A stretch of 64,000 bases of DNA, from positions 62,001-126,000 of the forward strand of contig JACPPG010000043.1 in the NCBI GenBank assembly GCA_016191115.1. The letters are read 5' to 3'. Both the position numbers and the translations under genes were made by a program. Numbering within the stretch: position 1 is the stretch's first letter; every line of letters starts with the position of its first letter. Under the pieces are notes generated by a model. That model had not been told where the DNA came from and did not search any database. It saw nothing but the letters and a program-made list of their open reading frames with translations. The DNA comes from Planctomycetia bacterium. GTDB taxonomy: Bacteria > Planctomycetota > Planctomycetia > Pirellulales > JACPPG01. Shown piece by piece: positions 23,551 to 33,330 of the stretch.

Positions 23551-26500
23551 CTACTGGGCCGCCTCGACCGTGCACGCCATGACGACCGGCGCCGTGGCGT
23601 CGTCCCCTTTCACCAGGTCGATCCGCTCGATCTCTTCGCGGCGCCTCGGGTGGATCGCCAGGTAGCGGATCTGCTGCTCGCGCAGGCTCCGCGCGAACTG
23701 CGAGCCAGGCACGTCGACCCGCCGATTATAGTCGGCGAAATGTTCGCCGTTGCGCAGAGGATGATCCTCCGTTTGCCCGTCGACGTAGACCAGCCGCACC
23801 GTCAACGTCAGCGAGCCCTTGTCCCCGAGCGGATAGCCCCAGCCGCTGACGCCGCTCAGCAAATGAATCGTCTTGGCCGGCGCGTGGCACGGAAGGCTAA
23901 CCGACTTGGGCATCTCGGGCGGAAAACGGCCGTTGGGACTGTGCAGCAGCACGACGTTCCGCGTGCGGTCGCCGCGCGGATCGACCAGGTGAAATGGCAC
24001 GCCGAAAAACGTTTGCGGACTCCAGTCTGGAAAGATCAGCCGCTCGGCCTCGGCGTCGTGGCTATGGAACATGCCCACCGTGCTCGTGGCCGTGGCGACC
24101 TTGTCGAGCGGCAGCGGCAGGAACCGCCCGCGCGCCGCCAGGAACTCAAGCAAGTTGACCACCTCGTCGGCCGGCAGCTTCTCAAAGCCCTCGGGCATGA
24201 TCGACAGTTTGGAGGAGGCCAACTGATCGATGTCTTCGCGCAACAGCGCGTGCATGCGCGCCTCGGCGTCCACCAGCTCGACGGTGGTTTTCGTTTCGGC
24301 GGCCAATAGTCCGACGAGCACGCGGCCGTCGGTCGTCTCGACGGTGTACTGCTGGAAGTTGCCTTCCACCGAGCGATTCGGGTCGAGCACGTCGGTGAGG
24401 ACGTCGGCCCGCCGCCGCGCCGCCATGCCCGTCAGGTCGGGTCCGACGTTGCCGCCGGTTGCGCCATGGCGATGACACTTGGCGCAGTTCTTCTCGAAGA
24501 CGAGCTTTCCGGCAGCCGCGTCGCCGCGACGGTCGGCCAGGGGCAGCAATTCCGCCAGGATCCGTTGACGATCGGGGTTCGCCAGCCGGCCGCCACGGGC
24601 GAGAAAGCGCTTCGCCCGCTCACGCAACGGCACGTCGGGGTGATGGGTGAGTCGCCCTTCGATTTCCACGGTGAGGCTTGCGGCCGCGATCTGATCGCGT
24701 TCCAGAGCATCGAGCAGGGCCCCTGTCCATTCGGCGCGCTCGAGCAGCACTGAGGCGGCCGCGCGTTGCGTGGCGGGCGTGAATTGCGCGAAGCGCGCGA
24801 CGATCGCCTCTCCCACGTCCGCTCCCTTGGTTTTGCCTATCGCTTCGAGCACGCCGGCGGCGAATTCGGGAACTGCGCGGGGCGTGATCTGGTCGAGCAC
24901 GGCGCGGACGCTTTGTGCGTCGACTTTAAGCGACAGCAGCCCCTCGATCGCGGCCAGGCGATCGGCGTCGGGCCGGGCGGCGTCCGAGGCTTCCGTCAGT
25001 AGCGCAGCTTGCATTTGATCGGCGACGCCTTGCAGACTGTCGCCGATTCCCCAGCGGCGCGCGAGCGTGACGATCCGTCTTGCGCCGGTAGCGGGCAACC
25101 TCGGCACCAACGCGAGAAGCGACTGCTTAAGCTCGTCGGACGTCGTCGGTAACTGTCCCGCCGGCCAGCCCGTGGCCAAGCCCGCCAAAATGGCGTCGGC
25201 AACCGCCGGCTCGGAATGGGCCACATCGGCCAGCAAGCCGGCGAGCGATTCCGTGCCGTTGTCGGCGGTCCGGCTGCGCGCGAAATGCTCGGCGACCGCG
25301 CGGGCCGCGGCGACGACTGCGTCCGGCGCTTTCTCCGCCGCGGGTGACGCGACTGCCGCGCGAAGGAAGGCCAAAGAGTTGCGCGCCGCAGCGCTCGTGG
25401 CGGCCAGCGGAATCCACCGATCGGAAGCGTTGTCGGCCTGCGTTAGCCGTTTTGCAATCGCGATAGCGCACGGAGCGTCGACGGGCATTTCGGCCAGCGC
25501 CAACAGGGCGTCGAGTCGCACTTGTGGGTCGTTGTCTTCGAGCGAGCCGGCGGCCAGGATTGCCGTTGCACTGTTTGCAGTGCGCGGAAGCAAGCGCAGC
25601 GCCGTACGGCGGACCGCTGGATCGCGATGCGACAGCCCGGCGACGCAGGCGGCGGCGAACCGGCTTTCAAGATCCCCCAGGCCTACGGCGCGGCGCAAAC
25701 CATCGACAGCGTACAGCGCATGGATGACCGCCGCGGGGCTTTCGGCGCTGTCGGCCAGCCGCATCAGATCGGGCAGAACGTCGCGCTCGCCCCGTTCGAC
25801 CAGCAATCGCTGGGAGTGCAGTCGCCACAGCAGGTTGTCGTGCGCGAGCGCGGCGACCAGCTCCGCCGGCATGTCGCGCGCCAGTCGCGGCGACGGCATC
25901 CCGGTCGTGGCCGCGGACACGATCCGATACACCCGGCCATGCGCGCGATCGCGGAGCGCAGTCTCGTAGGCGTTCCCCGGTCCCGTCTGGAAGCCGTGCG
26001 GCGTGGGATTGTGCTGCACGACGTAGTTGTACCAGTCGAGCATCCACACGGCGCCGTCGGGTCCGACTTGCGCCGCGATCGGCGCCGACCAGGGATCGGT
26101 GCTCGCCAGCAGGTTGTATCCGTCGCGGGCCACGAAGCCGCTGCCGCGCGGCACGAGCCAGTCGATATGCACCAGGTGCCCCGTCGGCTCGCACACGAGC
26201 GCCGCGCGGTTCCAGTAGTCGCGCGGAAATGCGCGGGCCGTGTAGAGCTCGTGGCCGGCCGCGGCGGTGAACCCGCCGTGCCAGTCCATTTGCCGCACGT
26301 CGGCGGCGATTGGATGATAGCGCTTGTGGTCCTCGATCGCGGCGCTACCGGCCGCGTGCCAGCCGCGGACGCTCTCGAAGTACCGGTTGGGTATCGCCAG
26401 GTGCACGCTGTGCTCGTTGTTGGCGGTCGAGGCGAAGATGTCCCCGGCCTCGCTCAAGCCCAACCCCCACGTGTTGTTACTGGTCGAGGTGAGCACCTCG

Positions 26501-27861
26501 AAATCGCTGCCGTCGGGTCGAAAGCGCAGCAGGCCCTGGCGAAAGCTATGCTCCGCGCCGCCGGCCTGGACGCGACCGCCACTGTAGCCGACCGTGGCGT
26601 AGATCCAGTTGTCGAGGCCGTAATGTAGGTTGGAGACGACGGCGTGGGTGTCGCGCCGGCCGAAGCCGGTGAAGAGAATGCGGCGCTCGTCGGCCCGATC
26701 ATCGCCGTCGGTGTCCAACAGGAGCAGAATGTGCGGGGCGACGGCGACGACCGCGCCGCCGCGAACCGGGAGCACGCTGGTGGGGATGTTCAACCGATCG
26801 GCAAAAACCGTGAAGCGGTCGGCCCGGCCGTCGCCGTCGGTGTCCTCACAGATCTTGATCCGGTCGGCGCCGTTCTCGTGCGGGTCATCGCACAGGGTGT
26901 TGGGATAGTCCAGGCTCTCGGCCACCCACAGCCGGCCGCGCTCGTCGAACGCCATGGCGATCGGCTTGACGACGTCCGGCTCCGCGGCCACGAGCTCGAT
27001 GCGAAAACCCTCCGGCATGTGCGCGTGCCGCATCGACTCGGCCGGCGATAGCGGCTTGGGCATGCGGCGAAGGCGGTCTCCTTCCGTGCCCCATTTTTTG
27101 CCGGCCAGATAGTTAGGCAGCCCCTCGTCGGCGTCGGTTAACTCCGGCGGCGGAAGATCGTCGCGGGTGCGTCCGGCGGCCCACCGCAGTCCGGCGATGA
27201 GGAGTTTTTGGAAGCCGGTTGCTTTCCATGTTCGCTCGTCGTGCCCGAGTGCGCAGTAGAATACGCGCCCTTGGCCTTGATCGCGGACCCACGTGTAGGG
27301 CTCGTAACCTCCTTCGTGCTCGCGGACCATGAGCACGCGGATGTCTTCGGCGAGCTCGTTGTGGACGTACGTTTCGTCCCAGCTTTCGAAGCTCGCCACG
27401 CCGCGCATGGCCGGGTGCTGTGCGTCGATGATGCGGGCGCGAAAGACGCCAGTGTCGTGCCGCGCAAAACGGCCGCCGACGAGTGCCGTGTATTTAGCGC
27501 TATTGCGGAAGCAGTGCGAAGCGCAGTGCACCGTCACAAGTCCCTTCCCTTGCTCGACGTATGCCAGGAGCGCGGCCTCGGAGTCGGCCGGCAGATCGCC
27601 GCTGTCGCGATAGATGATCAGGCCGTCGTAGCGAGCGAGCTTTTCGTGCGTGAGGTCCGCGACATCGGCGGTGTAGCTCAAATCGATGCCGGCCTTAGCC
27701 AGTTCAGGCGCCGCCAGCCGGTGCATCGCGGCCGGCCGATGATGCCCATCGTCGCCCAGCATGAGGACGGACAACCGCGCGACCTCTTCGGCCTTCACGG
27801 CGGCCGCCAGAACCAGCATCGCAGCGACCAGAAGCAATCGAATGACTGGGACCGACCGCAT
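23551..27861 (-). CDS. ThuA + PVC-type membrane-bound dehydrogenase + HEAT + cytochrome c fusion
   Basis: 1436 residues. Signal peptide at 1-25 (ends AVKAEE). Residues about 30-225 are a ThuA-like domain (VTVHCASHCFRNS, HDERTWK). Residues about 267-640 are the PVC-type membrane-bound dehydrogenase propeller (GFRIELVAAEPDVVKPIAMA, then FDERGRLWVAESLDYPNT). About 680-1090 are helical HEAT-like repeats. A cytochrome c domain binds heme through CAKCH at about 1126-1130, followed by NVGPDLTG and the planctomycete-type ILDPN-like DVLDPNRSVEGNF. The final 200 residues are a beta-rich carbohydrate-binding-like domain. Such proteins are typical of planctomycetes and are thought to oxidise sugars in the periplasm; the substrate is unknown. 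Confidence 0.93.
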   Translation of the reverse strand: MRSVPVIRLLLVAAMLVLAAAVKAEEVARLSVLMLGDDGHHRPAAMHRLAAPELAKAGIDLSYTADVADLTHEKLARYDGLIIYRDSGDLPADSEAALLAYVEQGKGLVTVHCASHCFRNSAKYTALVGGRFARHDTGVFRARIIDAQHPAMRGVASFESWDETYVHNELAEDIRVLMVREHEGGYEPYTWVRDQGQGRVFYCALGHDERTWKATGFQKLLIAGLRWAAGRTRDDLPPPELTDADEGLPNYLAGKKWGTEGDRLRRMPKPLSPAESMRHAHMPEGFRIELVAAEPDVVKPIAMAFDERGRLWVAESLDYPNTLCDDPHENGADRIKICEDTDGDGRADRFTVFADRLNIPTSVLPVRGGAVVAVAPHILLLLDTDGDDRADERRILFTGFGRRDTHAVVSNLHYGLDNWIYATVGYSGGRVQAGGAEHSFRQGLLRFRPDGSDFEVLTSTSNNTWGLGLSEAGDIFASTANNEHSVHLAIPNRYFESVRGWHAAGSAAIEDHKRYHPIAADVRQMDWHGGFTAAAGHELYTARAFPRDYWNRAALVCEPTGHLVHIDWLVPRGSGFVARDGYNLLASTDPWSAPIAAQVGPDGAVWMLDWYNYVVQHNPTPHGFQTGPGNAYETALRDRAHGRVYRIVSAATTGMPSPRLARDMPAELVAALAHDNLLWRLHSQRLLVERGERDVLPDLMRLADSAESPAAVIHALYAVDGLRRAVGLGDLESRFAAACVAGLSHRDPAVRRTALRLLPRTANSATAILAAGSLEDNDPQVRLDALLALAEMPVDAPCAIAIAKRLTQADNASDRWIPLAATSAAARNSLAFLRAAVASPAAEKAPDAVVAAARAVAEHFARSRTADNGTESLAGLLADVAHSEPAVADAILAGLATGWPAGQLPTTSDELKQSLLALVPRLPATGARRIVTLARRWGIGDSLQGVADQMQAALLTEASDAARPDADRLAAIEGLLSLKVDAQSVRAVLDQITPRAVPEFAAGVLEAIGKTKGADVGEAIVARFAQFTPATQRAAASVLLERAEWTGALLDALERDQIAAASLTVEIEGRLTHHPDVPLRERAKRFLARGGRLANPDRQRILAELLPLADRRGDAAAGKLVFEKNCAKCHRHGATGGNVGPDLTGMAARRRADVLTDVLDPNRSVEGNFQQYTVETTDGRVLVGLLAAETKTTVELVDAEARMHALLREDIDQLASSKLSIMPEGFEKLPADEVVNLLEFLAARGRFLPLPLDKVATATSTVGMFHSHDAEAERLIFPDWSPQTFFGVPFHLVDPRGDRTRNVVLLHSPNGRFPPEMPKSVSLPCHAPAKTIHLLSGVSGWGYPLGDKGSLTLTVRLVYVDGQTEDHPLRNGEHFADYNRRVDVPGSQFARSLREQQIRYLAIHPRRREEIERIDLVKGDDATAPVVMACTVEAAQ

Positions 27862-28001
27862 AGCTCAGACTCACACGAGGGCAGGGGAGGGCAGGGGACA
27901 CCCGCCAGCAGGATAGTCGCTTTGGGCGGACCGTTCCACGGGCCGTAGGAGCCGCGTCCATTTCACAGAACTTGTGATGTTGCCGGACGGCGACAGCCAA
28001 T

Positions 28002-28604
28002 TCACTCAGCTTGCCCGTGCATCACCAATTGGCGATACGTCGGTCGCAACGATTTGTGCAGATGCCGCGCAAAATCACGGCCGAGATGATGCTTTGCAAC
28101 CAGCTCGACCACGTCCGCAAAATCTTTGTGCGTGCGGCGGAGATTTGACTGTCCACACGCTATCTTCGACTCGATTAGTGCGGCCAACGACAGCACAACA
28201 AGACCTTCCAGCTCAACCACCGATTTGTGATCGGCCGGATCGGGCAAACGCACTTCCGAGTTTCGACCGGCGCGCTCGCCGGCAACCAGGAACTGGACCG
28301 AGATGCCAGAGGACGTGCGAAACTCATGTTTCCGTTCATTCCACGAAAGGCCGGCCGCTTCGAGCGCGGCGCGGACGGTGTCCGACTGTCCAGGTTGTAC
28401 GACAAGATCCAGGTCAATCGTATTTCTCTGGTAACCGTGAAGGCAGACAGCCACACCGCCGGCCACCGCGTAGGGAATTCCCGCATCGGTTAACGCTCCA
28501 TGGCAAGTCTTCGCGGTTTCCCACAATGACTCATTGCCAAGCCTGGCGTAGACCTTTTCGGAGGAAATCACAGCGGTCTCCGTCGATGGGCGATCATCGC
28601 TCAC
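28002..28604 (-). CDS. nucleotidyltransferase-fold protein (AbiEii/MNT-like)
   Basis: 200 residues from a GTG at 28604; no ATG lies in frame upstream close by, and the further extension is low-complexity, so the start is uncertain. The core GIPYAVAGGVAVCLHGYQRN followed by TIDLDLVV matches the minimal nucleotidyltransferase pattern (small-residue pair plus D-x-D). A second acidic cluster and helical C-terminus follow. Relatives include AbiEii-type toxins and proteins of unknown role. No antitoxin-like partner (AbiEi) is visible next to it. It is flanked by repeat-like intergenic DNA. Confidence 0.7.
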   Translation of the reverse strand: MSDDRPSTETAVISSEKVYARLGNESLWETAKTCHGALTDAGIPYAVAGGVAVCLHGYQRNTIDLDLVVQPGQSDTVRAALEAAGLSWNERKHEFRTSSGISVQFLVAGERAGRNSEVRLPDPADHKSVVELEGLVVLSLAALIESKIACGQSNLRRTHKDFADVVELVAKHHLGRDFARHLHKSLRPTYRQLVMHGQAE

Positions 28605-28787
28605 AATTGTAGCATGCGCGGCCGTTGGGCTAAAACGGCTCGCGTTCCCCCGTTCCGCCGAACCAATCGGCTCGGGTCGGGGACGAACTGGTGAGCTACA
28701 CCTTACCAGCGCACCCAGCTTTTGGGGTCCACTTCGCCGCACGAGTGATCTGAAAATCTGAGATTCAAAGTGGAAAGGCTGCCGTCC

Positions 28788-29930
28788 CTAACCCTGAAGC
28801 CCCAATCCCTCGCGCCTGCAGTTAAGGAACCCGATCGGAAGACTCGTGCGGCCGTCGATCGCCAGGTCCGCCAGGGCCTCGCCCAGCACGGGCGCGAACT
28901 TGAACCCGTGCCCCGAAAGACCTGCCGCGACGACGACACGATTGTCGGCCGGGTGCCGGTCAACGATGAAATGCGCGTCGGGGCTCATTGTGTACATGCA
29001 GACCGAGTGATCGACCACGCGGCGCGAAACGCCAGGCAGACATGCGACGATGAACGCCTCGACGCGGTCCTGGTCCTGGGCATCTTGCCGTCGGTCGACG
29101 TTCGTCGGGTCGTCGATGACCTGGCCGCCGCTGTGTTCGGCGATCTTCATCCGGCCTGCGTCGATTTCGGGAAAGCCGTAGAAGACGCCGCCCGCCAGCT
29201 CGTACAGAAACGCGGGGCAGCCGTTCTCGGCTCGATAGGCCGCTGACTCGGTGGCGAACCAGAATTGCGGCTTGCGCCGCACCACGAAGGGCACGTTCAA
29301 GTCGGAAAGCAACTTTCCCGCCCACGGTCCGGCCGTGATCACGAGTCGTCGGGCCGTGTACCGATCGCGATCGGTTTGGACCGTAAGCCCGCCGGTTGCC
29401 GCAGACCAGCCGGTGACTGTCTCGCCCGTCCGCAGCGCGGCGCCCGCCGCCTGGGCGTCGTCCAGATGGGCGAGCACGCACTGCTCGACGCGCAGGTAGC
29501 CGGCCCGCGGCTCGAACAAGCCACTCATCCCCTCAGGCGCGCGGAAGCCGGGCCAGCGTCGCGTGATTTCCGCGCCGTTCAATTGCTCGATTTCCAGCTT
29601 GTGCTGCTGGGTACTTTCGATCACGCCTGGCAGGACGACACCGTCGTCGGGTCCCACCTCCAAGAGACCGGTTTCCCAAAAGAGCCGCGTCCCGCGGCGC
29701 TGTTCCAGTTCCGCCCACTGCCGGTAAGCCCGCAGCACAAGGGGCACGTAGTCCGGATGTTCGAAGTAGGCCTGGCGGATCATTCGCGTCTGGCCGTGCG
29801 AGCTGCCGCGGTCATGCCCGGGCGGAAAACGGTCGAGCCCCAGCACGCGAAGGCCGCGCCGCGCAAGCGTGGCCAGGGCCGCGCTGCCGATCCCTCCCGT
29901 GCCCAAAACTATCGCGTCATAGGCGGGCAT
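28788..29930 (-). CDS. monomeric sarcosine oxidase / N-methyltryptophan oxidase-type flavoenzyme
   Basis: 380 residues. The FAD-binding Rossmann motif is VLGTGGIGSAALATLARRG (9-27) followed by the Asp/Glu of strand two, and SSHGQTRMIRQAY (43-55) is the flavin-contact region of this family. Cys311 in CMYTMSPDAHF matches the cysteine that covalently holds FAD in MSOX and SolA. These enzymes oxidise N-methyl amino acids and release formaldehyde and hydrogen peroxide. The last residues (REGLGLQG) are encoded by a degraded G-rich repeat. The next gene starts 18 bases downstream of nothing related, so no pathway partner is evident. Confidence 0.9.
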   Translation of the reverse strand: MPAYDAIVLGTGGIGSAALATLARRGLRVLGLDRFPPGHDRGSSHGQTRMIRQAYFEHPDYVPLVLRAYRQWAELEQRRGTRLFWETGLLEVGPDDGVVLPGVIESTQQHKLEIEQLNGAEITRRWPGFRAPEGMSGLFEPRAGYLRVEQCVLAHLDDAQAAGAALRTGETVTGWSAATGGLTVQTDRDRYTARRLVITAGPWAGKLLSDLNVPFVVRRKPQFWFATESAAYRAENGCPAFLYELAGGVFYGFPEIDAGRMKIAEHSGGQVIDDPTNVDRRQDAQDQDRVEAFIVACLPGVSRRVVDHSVCMYTMSPDAHFIVDRHPADNRVVVAAGLSGHGFKFAPVLGEALADLAIDGRTSLPIGFLNCRREGLGLQG

Positions 29931-29948
29931 AGCGGCGCGCGGCGGGTG

Positions 29949-31385
29949 CTACCGGTTGACGATCTCAAACTCGATCGACGAGCTGCCCACCTTGTGGGCC
30001 AGCGTATCGTCGATCGACAATTGTAGCGTGTAACGGCCGTTCGTCAGCGGCTTGGGCATGTGAAGCCGGTAGCGGACAAAGTAGTCGTGGCGCGGGTTCT
30101 GGCAATACTCTTCCATGAGCTGCGGCTCCTCCACCGCCACCTGCCGCCCGCCGCGGTCCACGATCCGGTAGCTGCTCTCGAGGGCCGTGTGATGCCCCTT
30201 GGTCGTCTCGACACTCTTGAAGTTTTCGACCTCGGCATAGAGTAGAACCTGCTGGCCGGGCGCGAATTGGTTGTCCTTGAAGCGGGTGTAGACGCCGTAG
30301 CTACTGACCTCGGTGCAGAAGGCCATGTTCCGCACCACCAGAGCACTTAAGTGCGAGAGCCGGGCCGCCGCTTCGGCCAGCCGGCAGTTGGCCTCGGCCG
30401 CGCGATGGGCCGCGTCAGGAATCCGCTCGCTGTCGAGCCAGGTGGCCACGGTCGCCAGTTGCTTACTCCAGTAGTCCTGCTCCGCGGAAGCAAGACCGGC
30501 GATCGGCCGTAGCGCGTCGTCGCGGCGACCGGCCGCGAGGTAAAGCATCCGCAAGTAGGCATGGCGCGAGACATCGGCAGAATCCTTGACCGGCTCGCGG
30601 GTCTCGCCCTCAAACGCGCGGATGGCCGCTGCCAGCGCCGCCTCGGAATCGACGGCAGGCGTCGTCGCTGCGGTCGCCCTGAAGGAGGTCCGGTCGATCG
30701 TGGCTGCGGGCGAGCGCGGCGGCGATCCAAGAATCGTCTCCTGATAGGAGACGGTGGCGATGGGATCGCTGGACAGCGGGACGGCCAGCCGCGCAGGCTC
30801 GCGGAGCGCGGTGGACGGCGCCTCGCCCGGCGTCGGTTGTCGCGGATCCTTGACCGCCACCACCGTCGCGGTCTCGATGGGGCGCTGCAGTACGGCCCAC
30901 GGCGTCTTCTCCGCCGAAATCCTCGCGCTCGGCGCGGGTGGTGACGCGGCCACGCCGGATGGTGGCGAGTTCGCGGGCATCTGCGGCCCGCGATTTGCGA
31001 ACCCTGGGGCGGGCGCGTCTTGCGCCGTCGGCGTGTGCCCCGCCGCGCGGTCGCGATACGCGAGCGATGCGCGGTAGGAGTGCAATAACATGGGCCACTG
31101 CGCCGGATCGGTCCGCTGCATGTCTTCCATCAGTCGCGCCTGCACGGCAGGGTCGCTTGCGCCGATCGCACGAAGTTGCCCCATCGCGTCGTTCATCGCC
31201 CGGGGATCAACCGGAGCTGCAGGCGCAAACGCGGGAGCCGCCAGGGCGCTCCCCGCGCGTGGTTCGTTCGCTGAAACCGTCGGTGGTCCGAGTTGCTCCG
31301 CCAGCGGAAGCTGTCCGACTGCGCAGCCGCACACGACCGGCGCCGCAGCGCAAAAGAGCAGCAGGGCTAGCACCCAGCGATCCAT
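29949..31385 (-). CDS. lipoprotein of unknown function
   Basis: 478 residues from the ATG at 31385. The signal (WVALLL-type hydrophobic stretch) ends in VVCGC, a lipobox, so the protein is probably membrane-anchored. Residues about 25-240 are Pro/Ala-rich and disordered in appearance. The C-terminal region (about 260-478) is folded, with helices followed by a beta-rich part: RFKDNQFAPGQQVLLYAEVE, then YRLHMPKPLTNGRYTLQLSI. I do not recognise the family, but the last 120 residues look like an immunoglobulin-like or lipocalin-like sheet. Stop is 18 bases from the flavoenzyme start. Confidence 0.75.
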   Translation of the reverse strand: MDRWVLALLLFCAAAPVVCGCAVGQLPLAEQLGPPTVSANEPRAGSALAAPAFAPAAPVDPRAMNDAMGQLRAIGASDPAVQARLMEDMQRTDPAQWPMLLHSYRASLAYRDRAAGHTPTAQDAPAPGFANRGPQMPANSPPSGVAASPPAPSARISAEKTPWAVLQRPIETATVVAVKDPRQPTPGEAPSTALREPARLAVPLSSDPIATVSYQETILGSPPRSPAATIDRTSFRATAATTPAVDSEAALAAAIRAFEGETREPVKDSADVSRHAYLRMLYLAAGRRDDALRPIAGLASAEQDYWSKQLATVATWLDSERIPDAAHRAAEANCRLAEAAARLSHLSALVVRNMAFCTEVSSYGVYTRFKDNQFAPGQQVLLYAEVENFKSVETTKGHHTALESSYRIVDRGGRQVAVEEPQLMEEYCQNPRHDYFVRYRLHMPKPLTNGRYTLQLSIDDTLAHKVGSSSIEFEIVNR

Positions 31386-31598
31386 GTGATCCGTGTATGC
31401 GCGAGTGGAACTGGCGGCGCGTGCCCCTCCACGTCCCGCAATGGCCAAGGGAACGCAGGGCAAGCCGCCGGCGAAGAAAACCCTATCCGAAGAGGGCGGA
31501 ACGATACGGCAAACCCCAGGCCGCTGCAAGGCGGCACGCTGCGATGCGTAGCTCGCAAGGATCGTTGCCACTGACGGTTTGCCAGCAGTGCTGGCGAC

Positions 31599-31690
31599 CA
31601 CGGGAGGGCGAGGCCACTGCCGAGCCGCGACCTGCAAGAGATGCCGTTAGGGCAATTCCGGCTCGGCGGGAGCCTCGCCCTCCCGTGCGC
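31599..31690. repeat. inverted repeat (GGGCGAGGC type)
   Basis: Arms 31599-31630 (ACCACGGGAGGGCGAGGCCA) and 31660-31690 (GCGGGAGCCTCGCCCTCCCG) pair imperfectly. It lies in the 323-base gap between the lipoprotein and holA; I see no gene in the rest of that gap. Confidence 0.7.
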
Positions 31691-31708
31691 GAGGTTTCCC
31701 CGGGCGGC

Positions 31709-32755
31709 CTACGCCGGCGCCGCCACCCGCGACATCCGGGCGATCAGCTCCTCGAGCACGATGCGGGCCCGGGCCGGGGCGGAGCTTGGACCCTTGACGG
31801 CCAGATCGGCCTCCAAGAGCCACCGGTAGAGCTGCCCGCACCGCTCGCGGCCCAGTTGCCGCAATTGCGGCTCCGCCTTGGCTACCACGAACGACCGGAA
31901 GCCGGCCGTTTCCAACGCCTGCCTTAGCGAGATCCGCCGGCCGGCACTCTGGGCGCGATCGACGATGCGGGCCGTGGCCGCGAAACGCCGCAGCGTCGAG
32001 CCGATCTGGGCCAGGATCGCCACCGGGCTCTCGCCGCTGGCCAACAAACGATCGAGCTCGCGGATCGCTTCCGCTGCGTGACCGCCGGCGGCCAGATCGA
32101 GCATGTCCCAGGTGGTCTTCGTGCGCCACCCGCGCACCATCTCGCGCACGAGCGCCGGCTGGATCGTGCCGTCGATCCCGGCCACCAGCGCCAGTTTGGC
32201 CAGCTCCTGGTCCAGCAAACCTAGCTCGGGCTCGATCGTATCGAGCAGCAATTCGGCCGCCTGGCGGTCGAGCTTGGCCCGGTGATGCGTGCGGGCCCGA
32301 TCGACAAGCCAACGCGCGATCGCGGCCGGCGCGGGCGTCTTGCACTCCACGACCAGGCCATCGGCCGCCAGCTTCTTGGCCAACCGCGTGTTGCTCGGCC
32401 AACTCGCGACTTCGAGCACCAGCACGCCGCGCGACTTGGGCCGGGCGACGTACGCTTCCAGCTCCGCCCGGTAGCGCGACACGAAGTCGTCAGCGTCCCG
32501 CACGACGACCAGCCGGCGCCCGCCGCCAAACAGTGCGACGGTCGCCAGGCAATCGAAGACCTCGCGCAGGGTCGCCTCCTCGCCGTCGAACTCGGAGAGC
32601 GAGAACTCGGCATCGGCCTCACCCAACACGGCGTTGCGCAGCCGGTCCAGCGCCTCGTGCTTCAAGAATCCCTCGTCGCCGAACACCACGCACACCGGCG
32701 CAACGGCAACGGCGCGGGAAGCGAGCAAATCGAGAGCTTGCGTGACGCCCGGCAT
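31709..32755 (-). CDS. holA: DNA polymerase III subunit delta
   Basis: 348 residues, the normal length. The N-terminal AAA+-like domain opens with APVCVVFGDEGFLKHEALDR, and continues with VFDCLATVALFGGGRRLVVV; delta lacks Walker motifs, as here. The middle holds LLDQELAKLALVAG, the conserved E-x-x-K-L region, and the collar domain at the C-terminus contains GWRTKTTWDMLDLAAGG and QLYRWLLEADLAVKG. Delta opens the beta clamp during clamp loading. It is read toward the lipoprotein gene, with a repeat between. No other replication gene is adjacent. Confidence 0.93.
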   Translation of the reverse strand: MPGVTQALDLLASRAVAVAPVCVVFGDEGFLKHEALDRLRNAVLGEADAEFSLSEFDGEEATLREVFDCLATVALFGGGRRLVVVRDADDFVSRYRAELEAYVARPKSRGVLVLEVASWPSNTRLAKKLAADGLVVECKTPAPAAIARWLVDRARTHHRAKLDRQAAELLLDTIEPELGLLDQELAKLALVAGIDGTIQPALVREMVRGWRTKTTWDMLDLAAGGHAAEAIRELDRLLASGESPVAILAQIGSTLRRFAATARIVDRAQSAGRRISLRQALETAGFRSFVVAKAEPQLRQLGRERCGQLYRWLLEADLAVKGPSSAPARARIVLEELIARMSRVAAPA

Positions 32756-32861
32756 GGTGTGGCCTTTGGTCTGCGGCCGCTCTTGGTGAAGCGATGATTG
32801 TAGCGGGATTTTGCCGCCGAGGCGTGATGCTCTCCACGTGCTATGATGCGGGCTGCGTATC

Positions 32862-32887
32862 GGGGGGCGGGCATCCTGCCCGCCTTT
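32862..32887. repeat. single REP-like palindrome
   Basis: GGGCGGGCATCCTGCCCGCC with flanking G and T bases, just upstream of the small gene at 32911. First copy of the repeat island around the RAYT pseudogene. Confidence 0.8.
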
Positions 32888-32910
32888 GAGGGAGATGCGG
32901 GCGTTCGAAT

Positions 32911-33204
32911 ATGTCGGACTACGTAGACCGCGGTAGGCGTTATCATGCGGCGATTCGCCGGATCTTTCTTAAACATTGGGATCCGGTCGGGGTCGCGGAT
33001 GTCCCGGAAGCCCAGGATGAGTACGACAGCTATGTCGGCGAGATATACGCGATGTTGATAAGCCACAAGACCAAGAACGAGGTGTTCGACGCCCTGTGGT
33101 GGATCGAAACCGAACACATGGGATTATGCGGAAATCGCCAGCAGACTGACCACGTGGCGGAACGATTGATCCAGTTGCGATCGGAGATGGAAACCGGTTG
33201 TTGA
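32911..33204 (+). CDS. small conserved protein of unknown function
   Basis: 97 residues. The pattern KHWDPVGVADVPEAQDEYDS followed by YVGEIYAMLISHKTKNEVFD and an MGL motif near residue 70 suggests a compact helical protein of the DUF1871-like kind, which I cannot confirm. The frame has no repeat-derived sequence and lies between two REP-like palindromes (32862 and 33208). It could be a passenger of the repeat island or an old chromosomal gene. No partner is visible. Confidence 0.6.
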   Translation: MSDYVDRGRRYHAAIRRIFLKHWDPVGVADVPEAQDEYDSYVGEIYAMLISHKTKNEVFDALWWIETEHMGLCGNRQQTDHVAERLIQLRSEMETGC

Positions 33205-33207
33205 CCT

Positions 33208-33330
33208 GGGGGGGGGCGGGCATCCTGACCGCCTGTTGCAGCAAGACATGGGAAGCTAGTGCGTGCGAACATGACTGAGGATTGGCGGCGATTACAGGCA
33301 GCTCAAAGGCGGGCAGGATGCCCGCCCCCC
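33208..33330. repeat. REP-like pair upstream of the RAYT pseudogene
   Basis: A G-rich variant with CATCCTGACCGCC at about 33208-33233 and an opposite-facing GGCGGGCAGGATGCCCGCC at 33308-33326. The second copy falls inside the 5' part of the transposase reading frame. Confidence 0.75.

Noticed and set aside
25522..26628. 368-codon plus-strand frame
   Set aside because: Lies inside the giant dehydrogenase gene on the opposite strand and shows no motif.
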